DNA from: Ceratodon purpureus
Taxonomy: Eukaryota; Streptophyta; Bryopsida; Pseudoditrichales; Ditrichaceae
Assembly (NCBI GenBank): GCA_014871385.1
Contig: CM026426.1
Coordinates: forward strand, 83,898,672 to 83,962,671
DNA: 64,000 nt
Reading direction: 5' to 3'
Shown here: piece after piece, positions 33,706 through 45,046 of the stretch
Layout: every line of letters begins with the position of its first letter
Numbering within the stretch: the stretch's first letter is position 1
Notes under the pieces: model-generated
Told to the model about the DNA's origin: nothing
The model's input: only the letters and a program-made list of their open reading frames with translations
Databases searched by the model: none
Program-made: the position numbers and the translations under genes

Positions 33706-36700
33706 TTACTGACCTCCACCTTTGTGCTTCTTCGACCTAGGCTCCCGTTTGGATGCCCGTGGAGGTGACAGAACGTCCTCTGGAGCGTCCACATTTTTGG
33801 GACTCATGAGCAGTTCCTCAGATGTGCCCTTCTTGGAGGAAGTCTTCTTTGAAGCAGCCTTCCGTTTGCCCTTCCCAGTGGACTCCTCCCCTTCCTGAAC
33901 CCCTGAGGAATCTTGGGATAAGTTACCCACAAGAGAGGAATCCTGAGCAGTACCATCGGTCTTACTTCTCTTCAATGCTCGTGTCTTGACCAGAGGGTTC
34001 TCATCTGGGCCAATCATCCGAGTTGCGCCCTTCACACCCTGAGTGACGAATGTAATTGACTTCCCTGTCAACTTGGACTTGGCAGAGGGGTTAGATGAGG
34101 TTTGCTCGTCTGCCGTCGGCTGCCCGCCGACGGCAGCAGGAGGAAGAGGCCCTTCAATGCTCACTGCAGGCTCCTGGGTTGGCTTCTGGACACGGACAAC
34201 CACTTCATCGTCAAGCCTCGATGCTAGAGGAACCTGCATCTTCTTTGGAGGCCTCGCCTGGTCTAGATCACGTTCTGGCTCGGCGAGAGGAGTCTCCTGC
34301 TCATGAAATGTAGGAGAAATAATACCGAAGCTGAGGGAGTCAGTTCCTTGCTCCCCTGTAACTTGCGACAGCGGTAGGTTCACGCAACAAGGATTCGATT
34401 CTTCCAGTGGTACCACGTCGGGTTATGGTTCAAAGTCTACGTCCTCCGTGTATTTCTCTTCTACCACTGCATCTCCAGTTGGAATGCGAGCCTCAGCTTG
34501 GTCGTCCTCGTTTCTTGGCTGTTCCTCAGCATCTCCAGTTGGAAGGTAAGCTTCATCTTCAACGTCTGGGTCGGGTACATCTGGTGGCTCCTTGTCGACA
34601 TCGTCGTTGGAGTCCTGATAAATCTGTGAGGGAATCCCCGCAGTCTTACCCGAACCCATACATCCACCCTTCCCGACCAAATGGGCCTCCTCCGCATTCA
34701 CACCCAAGTCGGCAGCCGTGAGAGTGCCAGTCCTGCCTCTAGCAGAGGCGGGGACAGACGGCCCGGCCCCAGACTGCGTGGTCTGAACTGGAGCTTCGAC
34801 GGGCACGTTATAAACGCCCGGAATGAACGTCATATTCCGAACCCGACAGTGCGCTTCGTATCTTTCTTCCTCGGTACGCACGATCTCAATTACAGTCAAA
34901 TGGTTTTTCTGCAGTAGAACAAGACGAAACGGTTAAGGAAATCTTGTACCCAAGAAACACGAAGGATGCAATGAGCGTCGGCTGCCCGCCGACGATTGGT
35001 GAGCAAACAGCGAAGGCACCAGAAAAGACAGCAGTGACTTACCAGAGCGAGGGCCGTGACGTTCCCCCCTTCCCAGCAATTGATCACCCGAACGTCCTCA
35101 AACTGCATCGCTTTCTCCAGAAGCGATTGGAGGAAAGAGTAACTAGCGTGGCAGTCTCCATTAGACCAATCCTCCCCAAGACCATCTTCTCCTTCCTCCA
35201 CATAGGGAGGAAGCGGACGTTTCAAACCAGTGAAGTCCGAGAAGGTATTCCATGCATCCCCGGGCGTTGTTTTTGGATACATAACGGACACATGAACCTT
35301 GGGTCTAGAGTCAATGAGAGAACTCCTTTGAAACCCGGCGGAACTATCAGGGAAGTATTGCATAGTATGCACCGTCCACGAACTACTCGTCAGCCTTGAC
35401 ACGCCTTGAAGAATGTAATTCGACTCAGCATCGAGTAGCCACAAGGATGGGGTGACAAGCTTATTCACCTTAATTGTATCTACCTCCCCATCCACCTGAA
35501 TGACCTCCTCCTCCACCTCACGGTGAATCCTCTCAGCGACGGTTAGAACGTGTTGTTGTCGCATGTTCGGCATCTCCTTTCCCGCTGGATCGTAGCCAAA
35601 GAATACGAACATCTCATACTGCGCCTTGTCGAAGGAGAACGCTCCGCGAACGTCAAGAGCTGTGCTCACTTCACCCAGGTCCTGTGCAATCCGGGCATCG
35701 AACTGTACAGACGACTGCGAAGACTGGTCCACATCCGACTTCCAGTACTTCTGCACAATGTCTTTGAAGAATTCTGGTGTTGGCCCGTGCGACGGCGTGA
35801 GCGGATGATTCCGTCCCTTAAGCCACTCCTTCCCCTCAGGACTATCTTCCAAGTCAGCCCGAATATTACTAACCATTGTATCATTGAACCCCTTCTCGAC
35901 TTCAAGGGAATTCCAGTCATCCATGCTCCACTCAATATGCTTCCCAGTCCCTGGTTTCTTCAGTGCAAAGCCCCTGTAAATACACATGAGCTCGTTCCGG
36001 ACAACATACTCGTATTTCACATGCTTACACCAATTCTCCACTGATGTTCCATCCCGTTGAACCACCTCTTTCCCAGTGACCTTGACGTACACTTTAAGGT
36101 CTAGAACTTCCTTGGCCAGCCTCTTGCATTCGTGGTCCCGAAGACCGATCACGTACTGCATGTCGTTGAGTGTTATGTCCCAGCGGGCTGGCTTTGGGGG
36201 AAATCCTGGTTTTAAACCGTCCTCCCCGATGATCCTCCCCTCCTCCCAGGCGTTGAAGACCAGTTGCCACTCGTTGTATGTTTCGTCAGACACGAAGACT
36301 AAGGGCAGCTTCAAGGTTTGGGACGTAGGGGTCTTTCCGAGAATCGAACTGAGGTACTCCTTGCAGAACTCCTGCAAGGAGGAAGAAAATGAAATCGATA
36401 AATAAATCCCACAATTACAATACGGAAAACCACCTGAGCGTCGGCGGGCCGCCGACGACTTTCAACTACATGGAAACAACAGGAAAAGAGGAAGATGTGA
36501 ATTACCTTCCATGCGCTGTAGTCATCTTTCTTGTCGATCCTCCCCCTCTCGATCCATTTGGCACGCATCTTCTCCAGCTGGGACCTAAAACTTACTTCGG
36601 CGACTTTATCCTTCACCTCAATGTTTAATGCGTTAGAGACCTTAATGAGGGTATCCTTGTTATCAGCATATACAGGAATGATATCGTGGTTAAGGTAATA

Positions 36701-38367
36701 CTGCCGCATAGGAGAGTCCAGTGGTTCCTTCTCTCCCAGTTCTCGACAAGCCTCAAACGTGTGCTGGCCCCCAATTATGTACCAGTGGATGCCCTCATCT
36801 TCATACCAAGGTACCAGCTTATCTGTGCCGTCATCCTGTCTAAGTGAATACCTGATATTTAGGGCTGGCATAGGTCTAAGAAGTCCTTCCAAGCCTTTAA
36901 GCTTAATCTCGCCCGTCACTGGATCCTTTACTCTAGGGTCACCACTCATAGGAAGGCAGTACAGCTCGGGCTTCTTCCGGATTGCTCCTAGTCCTTTGTA
37001 GAAAAGACTTATCTGATCCTGCCTCTTCCTGAATATCGCTCTGTACTTAAATTCGTCGGGAGCTATGTGTATCCTGTTATATGGAATCTGACAAGGAAGG
37101 GCACGTTGCCCGTTGGGGAAGCAGTGCCCAAGTCCCTCCTCCAACGTCTGGTACATAGCAAGGACGTTGGTGTCCTTTGTTTTGGAAGTGAGATTGTTTG
37201 CGAGCATGAGAGCTTCCGCCACGGTCTGCTTTTTCTCTTCCTTCTTCCCACCTTTCTTCTGTCTCCCACCCTCGCCCTCAGCAGCCGCTGCCTTTCCCTT
37301 CTTCTTTCTCGATGACTCCCTTGTCGCCTGTGTCTCTCCGGTCTCGGGGGTGACTGCACCAGTGCCCGCTTCTACAGCAGACTTGCGGCCGCCTCTTTTC
37401 TTTGGTGAAGGCTTAACCGAGCTCTTCGTCTTCTCTTCCATCACTTTGTCCCCGAGCGTATCAATCACGTCGAGTATCTGTTCAACTTCAGGGTTCTCGC
37501 CCCTGCCCCAAGGAGCCGCTTCCCGTACTTTCTTGGAGCACAAGCTGTCCATGCATTTCTCAGCCGGAATTACAACCGCGAAGCAGTCCACTGGAGTGCC
37601 CTCCGCGACAGGAACCGATGCAAACACCAAGCCCACGTTGTCCTTATCCTTGCATTCCCTGGCTCCAATAATCTCGAATCTTGGTCCACTAGCCATTTGC
37701 TTCTGACCTATTTTGGTCACAAAGCCCAACGACGTGGGAGTGTCACGCCAGGTGATGCCCCACTCCGTTATCTTCAAATCAACGAGGAATGTCACCCTCG
37801 GTTTCAAGCCCCGTGCTTGTATTCTTCCTTCAGGATCAACAACCTTGTCACAGAGCCACCGTAACCCATTTGGTTTTGCGGTGGGGTCGACCATTGCCCT
37901 GCAAAATCAGAATCACAAGATTAGACCATCAGATTCTCACTCCATCGGCGGACAGCCGACGAGGGGGATGGACACTCCCTCCCCATCGGCGGACAGCCGA
38001 CGAGGGGATGGACACTCCCTTCAATCGGCGGACAGCCGACGGGGGAAATAACCCATGTGAGAAGATAGAAAATTGAAGGACTCAGAAAGGGGTGGCGTTG
38101 GCGGTCAGCCGACGGGAGGAACAAACCCATGCGAGAGAACACAAAACATGAAGGACAAAAGAAGGGGTGGCGTCGGCGGACAGCCGACGGGAGGGACAAA
38201 CCCATGCGAGAAAATGGAATCATGAAGGACATCAGAAGGGGTGGCGTCGGTGGACAGCCGACGAGAGGGACAAACCCATGCGAGAAAACAGAAACATGAA
38301 GGACTCAAGAAGGGGAGCGTCGGCAGACAGCCGACTGGACAACTTACCCACTCTCGGAGGCTGCCAT
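33706..38367 (-). pseudogene. Large four-exon gene with a ParB-like domain; one in-frame stop
   Basis: Exons by splice consensus and phase: 38367-38348 (MAASESG, donor GTAAGT), 37898-36506, 36371-35043, 34908-33706. They join to 1,315 codons in phase. Near residue 380 it reads WYIIGGQHTFEACREL, followed by DIIPVYADN and KVSNALNIEVKDKVAE, much like the ParB/Srx-type nuclease fold, where this loop binds nucleotide. A Lys-rich linker precedes it. The third exon is a large unrecognised domain (YDPAGKE, VHVSVMYPKTTPGDAW, INCWEGGN). The fourth is acidic, then basic and nuclear-localisation-like (KGKRKAASKK). An in-frame TAA (34423) cuts the last exon. All three introns and the last exon contain GC-rich palindromes. 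I infer a DNA-binding element protein; function unknown. Confidence 0.6.
37944..38340. repeat. Palindrome-bearing minisatellite in intron 1 of the ParB-like gene
   Basis: Two units of about 40 bp (GATGGACACTCCCT plus palindrome) are followed by four of about 71-75 bp (AACCCATGCGAGA...ATGAAGGAC...GAAGGGGTGGC plus palindrome). Each unit carries one GTCGGCGGACAGCCGAC-type palindrome, seven in total. Splice sites place the array within the first intron (37899-38347). Confidence 0.8.
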
Positions 38368-39184
38368 GGCGTCGGCGGATGGCCTTTCACCGTCGGCGGA
38401 TGATCCACGAACAGCAGCCGACGCGCGCAGGTGAAGGAGCCAACGCCCTCAACCCTAGCAGCCGACGCAGGAAAACCTAGCAGCCGACGCGACCTCTGCG
38501 GAGCACTGAGAAGAGGACAAAAGAGAGCTGAAAAAGAGAAGGCTGGAAATGAGGAGGAAATGTCGGGGGTGGCGGGTGTATACCCTGCAGACCCCCACCT
38601 CCCGAGACTGAATCGTAATAATGAACTAACATTGTTCTGCGACGGCGGGGGTATCTCGCCGCCATGATGGGATCTTGATCTGTTCAAGGCGCGCAAAATT
38701 GAATTCGATTCTGGCGCCAATTTGTACTCCTGGGAATTCATAACTAACCCCCCGTCAGATGCGCATACTTCATTCTATTTCTATCATTGCACTTTCGATT
38801 CCCTCTGAGAGTGCTCCTGACGCACACGTTTCCTGAGAGGACCGTTATTATTCTCGCATGTGCTTAACTGTCCAGCACCTTCTGTTGTCGTTTCTGTTGT
38901 CTTCGTTTATCGTTACTGATTGGACGGTTGAGAGGAGTCTCTGATTGGACAGGTTAGAGGACATCATACTGCTTCTCAACTAAGGTCCCCTGCAATTTCT
39001 GTCGGCGGACGTGTCCGTCATCGTCGGCGGATACTATTTTTGTGCACACTCCGAGTTGTACGACTCGCGTCGGCTGCCCGCCGAGTCGTCTTTGTTGTCG
39101 GCGGATACATTTTACTCCGTCGGCGGGGACATTTCCCGTCGACCCTGTCGGCTGTCCGCCGACGAGGTCTTCATCTTTTATCCA
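38368..39184. promoter_or_regulatory. Head-to-head spacer between the ParB-like gene and gene B
   Basis: The two genes diverge from this 0.8-kb spacer, so it probably holds both promoters. It has half-palindromes (GTCGGCGGA at 38371, 38392, 39001, 39024; GCAGCCGACGC at 38414-38490), full palindromes at 39069 and 39147, and no reliable TATA box. The first full copy sits in a larger inverted repeat CGACTCG...CGAGTCG. Clustering at a shared promoter would suit an operator or binding-site role, which is inference. Confidence 0.4.
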
Positions 39185-42100
39185 ATGGAAGTAGAGCCGA
39201 TCCAGACGTTTCTAAGGAATGGCCGATCCGGGCAGTGGAAGGTTAAAAAGGGCGTTGTCGTGGCCCTTACTCATTCTGGGCTCTATTATGCACGCAGGGC
39301 AGTGATCCAACGTGTTGTAGAATATGATCCTATAGTGGTGATGGTAAAAGTGACTGACGTTTCAGACTGCATGGAAATGAATATACCATTTCCTGATGAG
39401 GGTGTGAAGTCCTTGAGCAACTGCTTAGGGGGCATGATATTGTGGGAGGCGGCCGACCTCAGGCCTTTCGGAGAGGTGGAAGACGATGACATCAACGCCG
39501 TCGGCTGCCCGCCGATGGATGTTGTAGAAGATGTCAAGCCCGTTCAAGAATTCCTGGACCTCGCAGAGTAGATGGAAGTTGCGCTCCTCGAGGAATCCCG
39601 AAGCTCAAAGCGTTGTGTAGCCGCTGGAGTCATTATGGAGTGCTCTCCTAAAGGAACGTGGGAGGGGTTCTTGATTCCTCACAGCTTCTTTCTAATAGTG
39701 AGAGTGTCGTCCGTCAATCCAGAATTCTCTGAAACACCTGCTTTCTGCGAGTTACCGGATGTGTTAACGATCCGGTGTGCTGTGGGGCGATTGGTACTTT
39801 GGAGTGGATACAAGGTATGTCCACTTGTGAACGGCGCGTTGGCTGGCACATGTCCCGTCGGCTGCCCGCCGACGGAACCTCACTTGGGGAACGACAATGA
39901 AGAAATTGATGAAAGCAACTCCACTCCGTCTGAGCAGGATCTGGGGACTAGGTCTCCAATAAATATCAGCAGTGACGACGATGTGTCTAAACAGGGGGAA
40001 TCTGCCGTAGAAACAGATGATCATTGTTGGGGTCCGGATTCCGGGACCTCGGGTACTCCATCCACTCCAGATGCTTCTTATCCTAACCGCCACCTCTGGA
40101 GAAATCGGTATGTTGAACTTCTTAATGATGACCTATCAGTTTGTGGTAGAGCAATGATTCAAGTATGTTCACCGGACGAGGCATGCGATGATGAAGTCCT
40201 AGGGGATACAGAGGTTGGGGTTCTCTTCGTCTCTGAAGACGATCATCTGCAGATGACAACTCTCAGATGGCGTCTGACTCACACTCGCTTAGAAGGGGGT
40301 TACCTTCTCTCTAATATAATTACTTACTGCTCCGAGAATTTAGCAGACGCCGACGCGGACGATGGTCTGGATGGTGTCCCGAAGAATGCCTATCGATCGG
40401 TGAGGAGGAAAGTTCGCGAAAAAGATGACGTCTCCTCTACTAAGCTTCGTCGAATGGTTGTCCCTGCTGAATGCCGCTTAGTGAGCTCAAAGCGGTGTTG
40501 CAAGGACCGATGTTGCCAGACTTTTAGATGGGAAGATACTGTGCGTATTCGTCGTAGATTTTACGCAACAACATTTGAGGCGAGGCGAGAGATGTCCTTT
40601 GTTGTGCAAGGGCACTTACATACTGTACCCGGCAAGCGGAAGCTCTATGTTACTCTTGCGAACGTTGACGTATGTGAAGTGGCGTGGTATATCATTCACG
40701 GAGTATCAAAATCCGCGTACTACAGCTACAAGGCTTCGGCCCGAAGTGGCCGTGTCGATGGGAGTCACGGAAATTCCGGAGTACTTCGTCCCCAGATTCA
40801 CACAATCGAGGCACGCACGACGTTGACCACTATCGTTAATGAGAATGCCGACCAAATGCCCAATGAGTTTCGGATGATTGGCAAGAAGAGAGTGGCCGCG
40901 CTCAAAGTACTCCCGTCTGCGATGAACTGGAATCACATGCGCGAAATGGCCAACGCCATAAGTTCCTCCTCATCTTCTTTCACTTTGGATAGTTTATTGA
41001 ATTCTTGTGATTACTAACGTCGGCGGCCCGCCGACTGGATGACGAACTTGCCAACTGATCGGCCTCACTCTGTGCTATTCAGGTCAATGAGCAGTGCAAC
41101 TCGAAGCTGATTTCGCAGTCCTCCGTTAGTCGCATGAGGAAGGAGTACTTCCGCAACGTTGAGGTCAAGGCAGTAGGAAGTAATTTCTCCAAGTGCACTG
41201 AGTGTGACTTCCTCGTTGAACTCATTGCCAAGTATCCTAGAGGGTCGGACGAGTGGCAGAGCTTGACAGAGGATAGGACCAGGCATTTGAACTATCAGCG
41301 AGCTTGTCGCAACATTTATTACGGATGGACAACCCAATCTATACAGAGTCTAACTGAGTTCCTATGCATCATACACGATAAGATGGACACATCAAAAACA
41401 GCGATCCCCCGGATGCAACGTATCACGAAGGCTACGGCAGGGCTTGGTCAAATTCCGATTTCCTGTAGTGGAATGCTGACTCACGGTCACGGAGATGGCG
41501 CCTACGCACACTATGCAACTGCCCTGTGGCCAGGAGACCCAAATTTCACAATCTCCTCGTTGTGCAGGGTATTCCGTGCCTTGGAGAGACTACCTGTCCG
41601 GGAGTCAAAAGCACTCTTCGAGGCTCCGCCACAGAATGAATTCTTTGAAGCGCTAATGCATGGATTGTCACGTTGCATCCCCTCAATTCCACCCTCTAGA
41701 GATGAAACAGTCACTCCACCTCTGCCTGGTAGGCCTGCTGTTTCTTTGCCGAAGAAGTTGTATCTCCAGCTTGACAATTCAGCGAAGGACAACAAGAACC
41801 GGTTTCTTCTAGCATTCTGCTCGTTGCTGACAGCGAGGCGAATATTCAAGGAAGTTACAGTTGGTTTCCTGATTGTGGGACACACACATGAGGACATCGA
41901 CGCCCACTTCAGTCACTTGTCGAAACTCATTAAGCGAAAGAACACATACTGCCTTGCCGACCTTATGAAGGCATTCATGGATTCTCAGAAGACAGTTGCC
42001 TTTATTCCAGAGGTTGTTCAGGAAGTGGCAGACTTCAAAAGTTATGTTGCTGATTTTCATCACGACGGAGGTAATGCGATAGAAGGTCACAGTGAAATGC

Positions 42101-43104
42101 ATCTATTTAAATTTTATGTTGTGGAGGATGGGGAGGGTGGGGAGGATGCGGGGTGGCCCGTGATGAGGTACAAGAAGCGTGCAACTGATCCGTCATGGCT
42201 TCCACCTGGCAAACCCGTGAAAATGTGGAGGGCAGACAAAGAGGGTAAACCACGTTTGCCCGTCGGTGATCCCAAACCGGTTCCTCATAAGTACTTATGG
42301 GGTAGTGTTGAAGTCGATGAGGGCAAGAGGAACGCGGATAAAGAGGTGGCGAGGGCAGCGGAGTGTTCAGAGAAGAGAAATTTCATTAAAAGTGGATTAT
42401 CTAAGTACATTGAGTACTGGAGAACTGGCATGGCTCGGGATAAGAAATACGCACAAGACATGTTACCATATGTACTGTATTGGGAGCGAATTTTAAAGGA
42501 GGTCAACAGTCCACTACCCCCCAATTCCGCCACCTTACAGGAATGATTCTGGCCTATCTCAGACTGGAAGCGAGACCACGTCACCACATTCAATGCAGAG
42601 GACGAATATATACCGGATCCGGATATTCGTCCCGGTGACGAGGATGAGGTGGAGCCCTATCCTTTCTGCGGTCCAAAAAACTCTAGGCCGAAGTCTGTGT
42701 TTAACCCATATCGTGACGTTTTACGTGGCGATTGGGTGTTCTGTCGTCCGTGTAAGGAAGACCACCTACCCATTTGGATGGGTAGGGCGATAGAGCCTGT
42801 TATAATAGAGCCTGGTCCTAATTACGGTAAGTTCAAGGTTGAATGGTGGACTCCGATGAAGGGCAAGTAGAAAGGTAAGAAGAAAGTTGCGAGAGAGTGC
42901 TGCACAAGACGGTGGGAAAGGGAGTTGACTCTTGCGGAGTGGGTGGAGTGTAAATCCGTTGTATACACTCATAGGACCAAGAAAACTACGCATGAGGGCC
43001 CCCCAAAGTCCCATCTAATACCCGAAGAGGTTGTGATTGCTGCCATGGCAAACTTCGAATCGCATGGAATCTCGATGAACTGGAATGACGAGGAGGAAGA
43101 CTAG
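39185..43104 (+). pseudogene. Gene B: DUF7869-like, two exons, three in-frame stops
   Basis: Exon 1 starts at ATG 39185. Exon 2 starts at 41083 after CTATTCAG. It contains the same motifs as gene A: RCCKDRCC, CEVAWYIIHGVSKSAYY, KCTECD, HDKMDTSK, GMLTHGHGD, LDNSAKDNKNR, GHTHEDIDAHF. The N-terminal domain seen once in gene A appears here about three times (39185-39480, 39572-39815, 40095-40330), with palindrome-encoded VGCPPM/VGCPPT in the two linkers. In-frame stops: TAG 39569, TGA 42544 (before FWP, Gly in gene A) and TAG 42868. The expected intron donor reads ATAAGT, a likely G-to-A mutation. The intron contains a palindrome. Probably a decayed transposase-like gene. Confidence 0.7.
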
Positions 43105-43754
43105 TCGGCTGCCCGCCGACGATTGTGATCTTAGCAGTAGAAGTCGTAGCTAGTGATGGTTTCCTCTGTAAACGTTATAGTTGAATATTGTAAACACTGT
43201 GATTCCTTCGAATAAGAATTGTATTTTACCGTAGACCCAATACTAGTCATGTATTACGCTTTGTCTTCTATTTGTTGTTCTGATGCCTTACTTTTCCTTC
43301 TTCGGTGGTCGTCGGCTGTCCGCCGATGCCTCTAACCATACTAGATAAGCATCATGAACAGTGACTTTGTGAGGCTGGTCTATATTGTATGGCCTGTGAT
43401 TTTTACGGTGGACACTGTTACTCTAGTCGGCTGCCCGCCGACGCTTTCCACAACATTGGTAGAACCACTATGCGCTTTGAGAAACTGGGAAAAAATATTT
43501 ATTCATTTCTTTATATTCTTATCGGAGTACAACGGTAGTGTTCCGCCCTTTACATGTTACTTTGTATTGTGTATACATCAGAGATGCCACTACTCCTAAA
43601 GCCTCAGTAACAAATGCTAACCATGAATTCTACAACTATCCGAGTGTGTGAAGCAGCTCTATTGAAAACGAGCTGGACAATTCTAACACACACTAATTCA
43701 CCCTAAAGCCAAAAAACCAAAAAGCTGCATATGGTCGCCAACGCCATGAAGCGA
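43105..43754. other. Spacer with three palindromes
   Basis: Palindromes start at 43104 (overlapping the stop codon of gene B), 43311 and 43426. There is no convincing gene. Confidence 0.6.
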
Positions 43755-44276
43755 TCAGTCCTTTGCAGTAGACTTGGCTCGGACAGCACTACACGTAATA
43801 TCGACGGATGGATGCACGGATCCAAACGACAAATACGTGGTCTGCGGGCTTGCGTGCCCTCCGCACCAATGATCTTGGCCAGAGCACCAACTTCCAGCAC
43901 CCTCCAAGTTGTCGTATGCTTCGCCAACGATGCGGAGCCACCCTGCAGTTGACATGGTTTGCGTTGACACCTCCCCTGTGTGGCTGAAGTGAACGCTGCC
44001 AACACTCTCGGACTCCTCAAACTCCTCGGACTCCTCGAATGTCAGTGGGAAGGCGATGCCGGAAGCGTCAGAGATCTCCAACAACTCTATGGTGTGAGCA
44101 ATACTCCAAAACCACTCCGCATTTGGCTGCAGAATCTCACTGATGTATTTGAACGCAGGAATAGCTGTGTTGCGAGAACGGGCGACCACCGCCCTAAACC
44201 ATGGCCGGAGCTCCTCGACGTCAGCAGGTGTCTTCTGATATTGCGGATACCACACATTGCTACCCCGCCTCCCCAT
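43755..44276 (-). CDS. Hypothetical protein, 173 aa
   Basis: An ATG-started ORF (MGRRGSNVWYPQYQKT) that is Trp- and Glu-rich, with an acidic EESEEFEESES tract at about residues 80-90 and a Gly/Trp-rich C-terminal part. No domain, signal or membrane segment is recognised. The composition is more protein-like than the surrounding sequence. The neighbours are gene B (convergent) and a 20-bp tandem repeat upstream. It may be a small accessory gene of the block or a chance ORF. Confidence 0.35.
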   Translation of the reverse strand: MGRRGSNVWYPQYQKTPADVEELRPWFRAVVARSRNTAIPAFKYISEILQPNAEWFWSIAHTIELLEISDASGIAFPLTFEESEEFEESESVGSVHFSHTGEVSTQTMSTAGWLRIVGEAYDNLEGAGSWCSGQDHWCGGHASPQTTYLSFGSVHPSVDITCSAVRAKSTAKD

Positions 44277-44307
44277 AACGACAAAATATTGGACAATATG
44301 CGACTAA

Positions 44308-44407
44308 CTTCTACAGTATGCGACCTGCTTCTACAGTATGCGACCTGCTTCTACAGTATGCGACCTGCTTCTACAGTATGCGACCTTCTTCTACAGTATC
44401 CGGTTGG
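44308..44407. repeat. 20-bp tandem repeat, 5 copies
   Basis: CTTCTACAGTATGCGACCTG is repeated five times head to tail, the last copy diverging. The first four are nearly identical, which suggests recent expansion. Confidence 0.9.
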
Positions 44408-44484
44408 AGTTCGTCTAGTAAACTGGTAAACGTTCTAGTAATCCACTTCTCTAGGGTTTTCTGGACGACTAATTGCCAACGTCG

Positions 44485-44720
44485 ACCTAGTCTAGTAGCC
44501 CCTACTCTCCTACTCGGCTGGTAGCCGACTAGGACTAGCTTACTCATCATTTGCATTTTTAGGACTAAGACTTATTTACTCATCATTAGGACTAGTAGCC
44601 CCTACTCTCCTACTCGGCTGGTAGCCGACTAGGACTAGCTTACTCATCATTTTTATCATTAGGACTAGGACTAGGACATCATTTTTATCACTAGGACTAG
44701 GACTTATTTACTCATCATTT
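44485..44720. repeat. Duplicated segment with AT-loosened palindromes
   Basis: CTAGTAGCCCCTACTCTCC followed by TACTCGGCTGGTAGCCGAC and TAGGACTAGCTTACTCATCA occurs twice, about 100 bp apart. Shorter TAGGACTAGGAC and CTCATCATTTTTAT repeats follow. The duplicated core contains a variant palindrome (CTCGGCTGGTAGCCGAC). Confidence 0.85.
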
Positions 44721-45005
44721 TTATATGTATTTCAAATTCCAGAGGTCGGTTCAGTGAGAAAGAGGTTGGCTCTCCTAGTCGGCGGCCAGCCGACTAGAAA
44801 GGACTTCCATTTGTTGTTACCGTGAATCCTGTTCATTCTAAACGACGATTCCGGAGTCCTCACAGACGGACACCTTAATGTGAGATGCCTGGCAGTCGTG
44901 TCCACTCAGCGGGTCGCCGACGATCTTCCCTTCACCCGCTTCACTTCACAGATCCACATTTTGCAGAGCAAGTATTTCCTTTTATTAGAACAGATAGATT
45001 TCTAA

Positions 45006-45046
45006 GGATAGGGTTTCTAGGGTTTAGGGTTTCTAGGGTTTAGGGT
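45006..45046. repeat. Telomere-like TTTAGGG tract
   Basis: Alternating TTTAGGG and TTTCTAGGG units, about five to six in all. This resembles plant-type telomere sequence or the common plant promoter telo-box. Too short and irregular to be a telomere end. Confidence 0.6.

Noticed and set aside
36759..37706. Plus-strand ORFs opposite the ParB-like exon
   Set aside because: Ser/Phe/Cys-rich mirror frames of the real minus-strand exon, which has consistent splice sites and a recognisable domain.
38232..38741. 169-codon minus-strand ORF upstream of the ParB-like gene
   Set aside because: It runs through repeat units and half-palindromes. The GTAAGT donor after MAASESG gives a better first exon.
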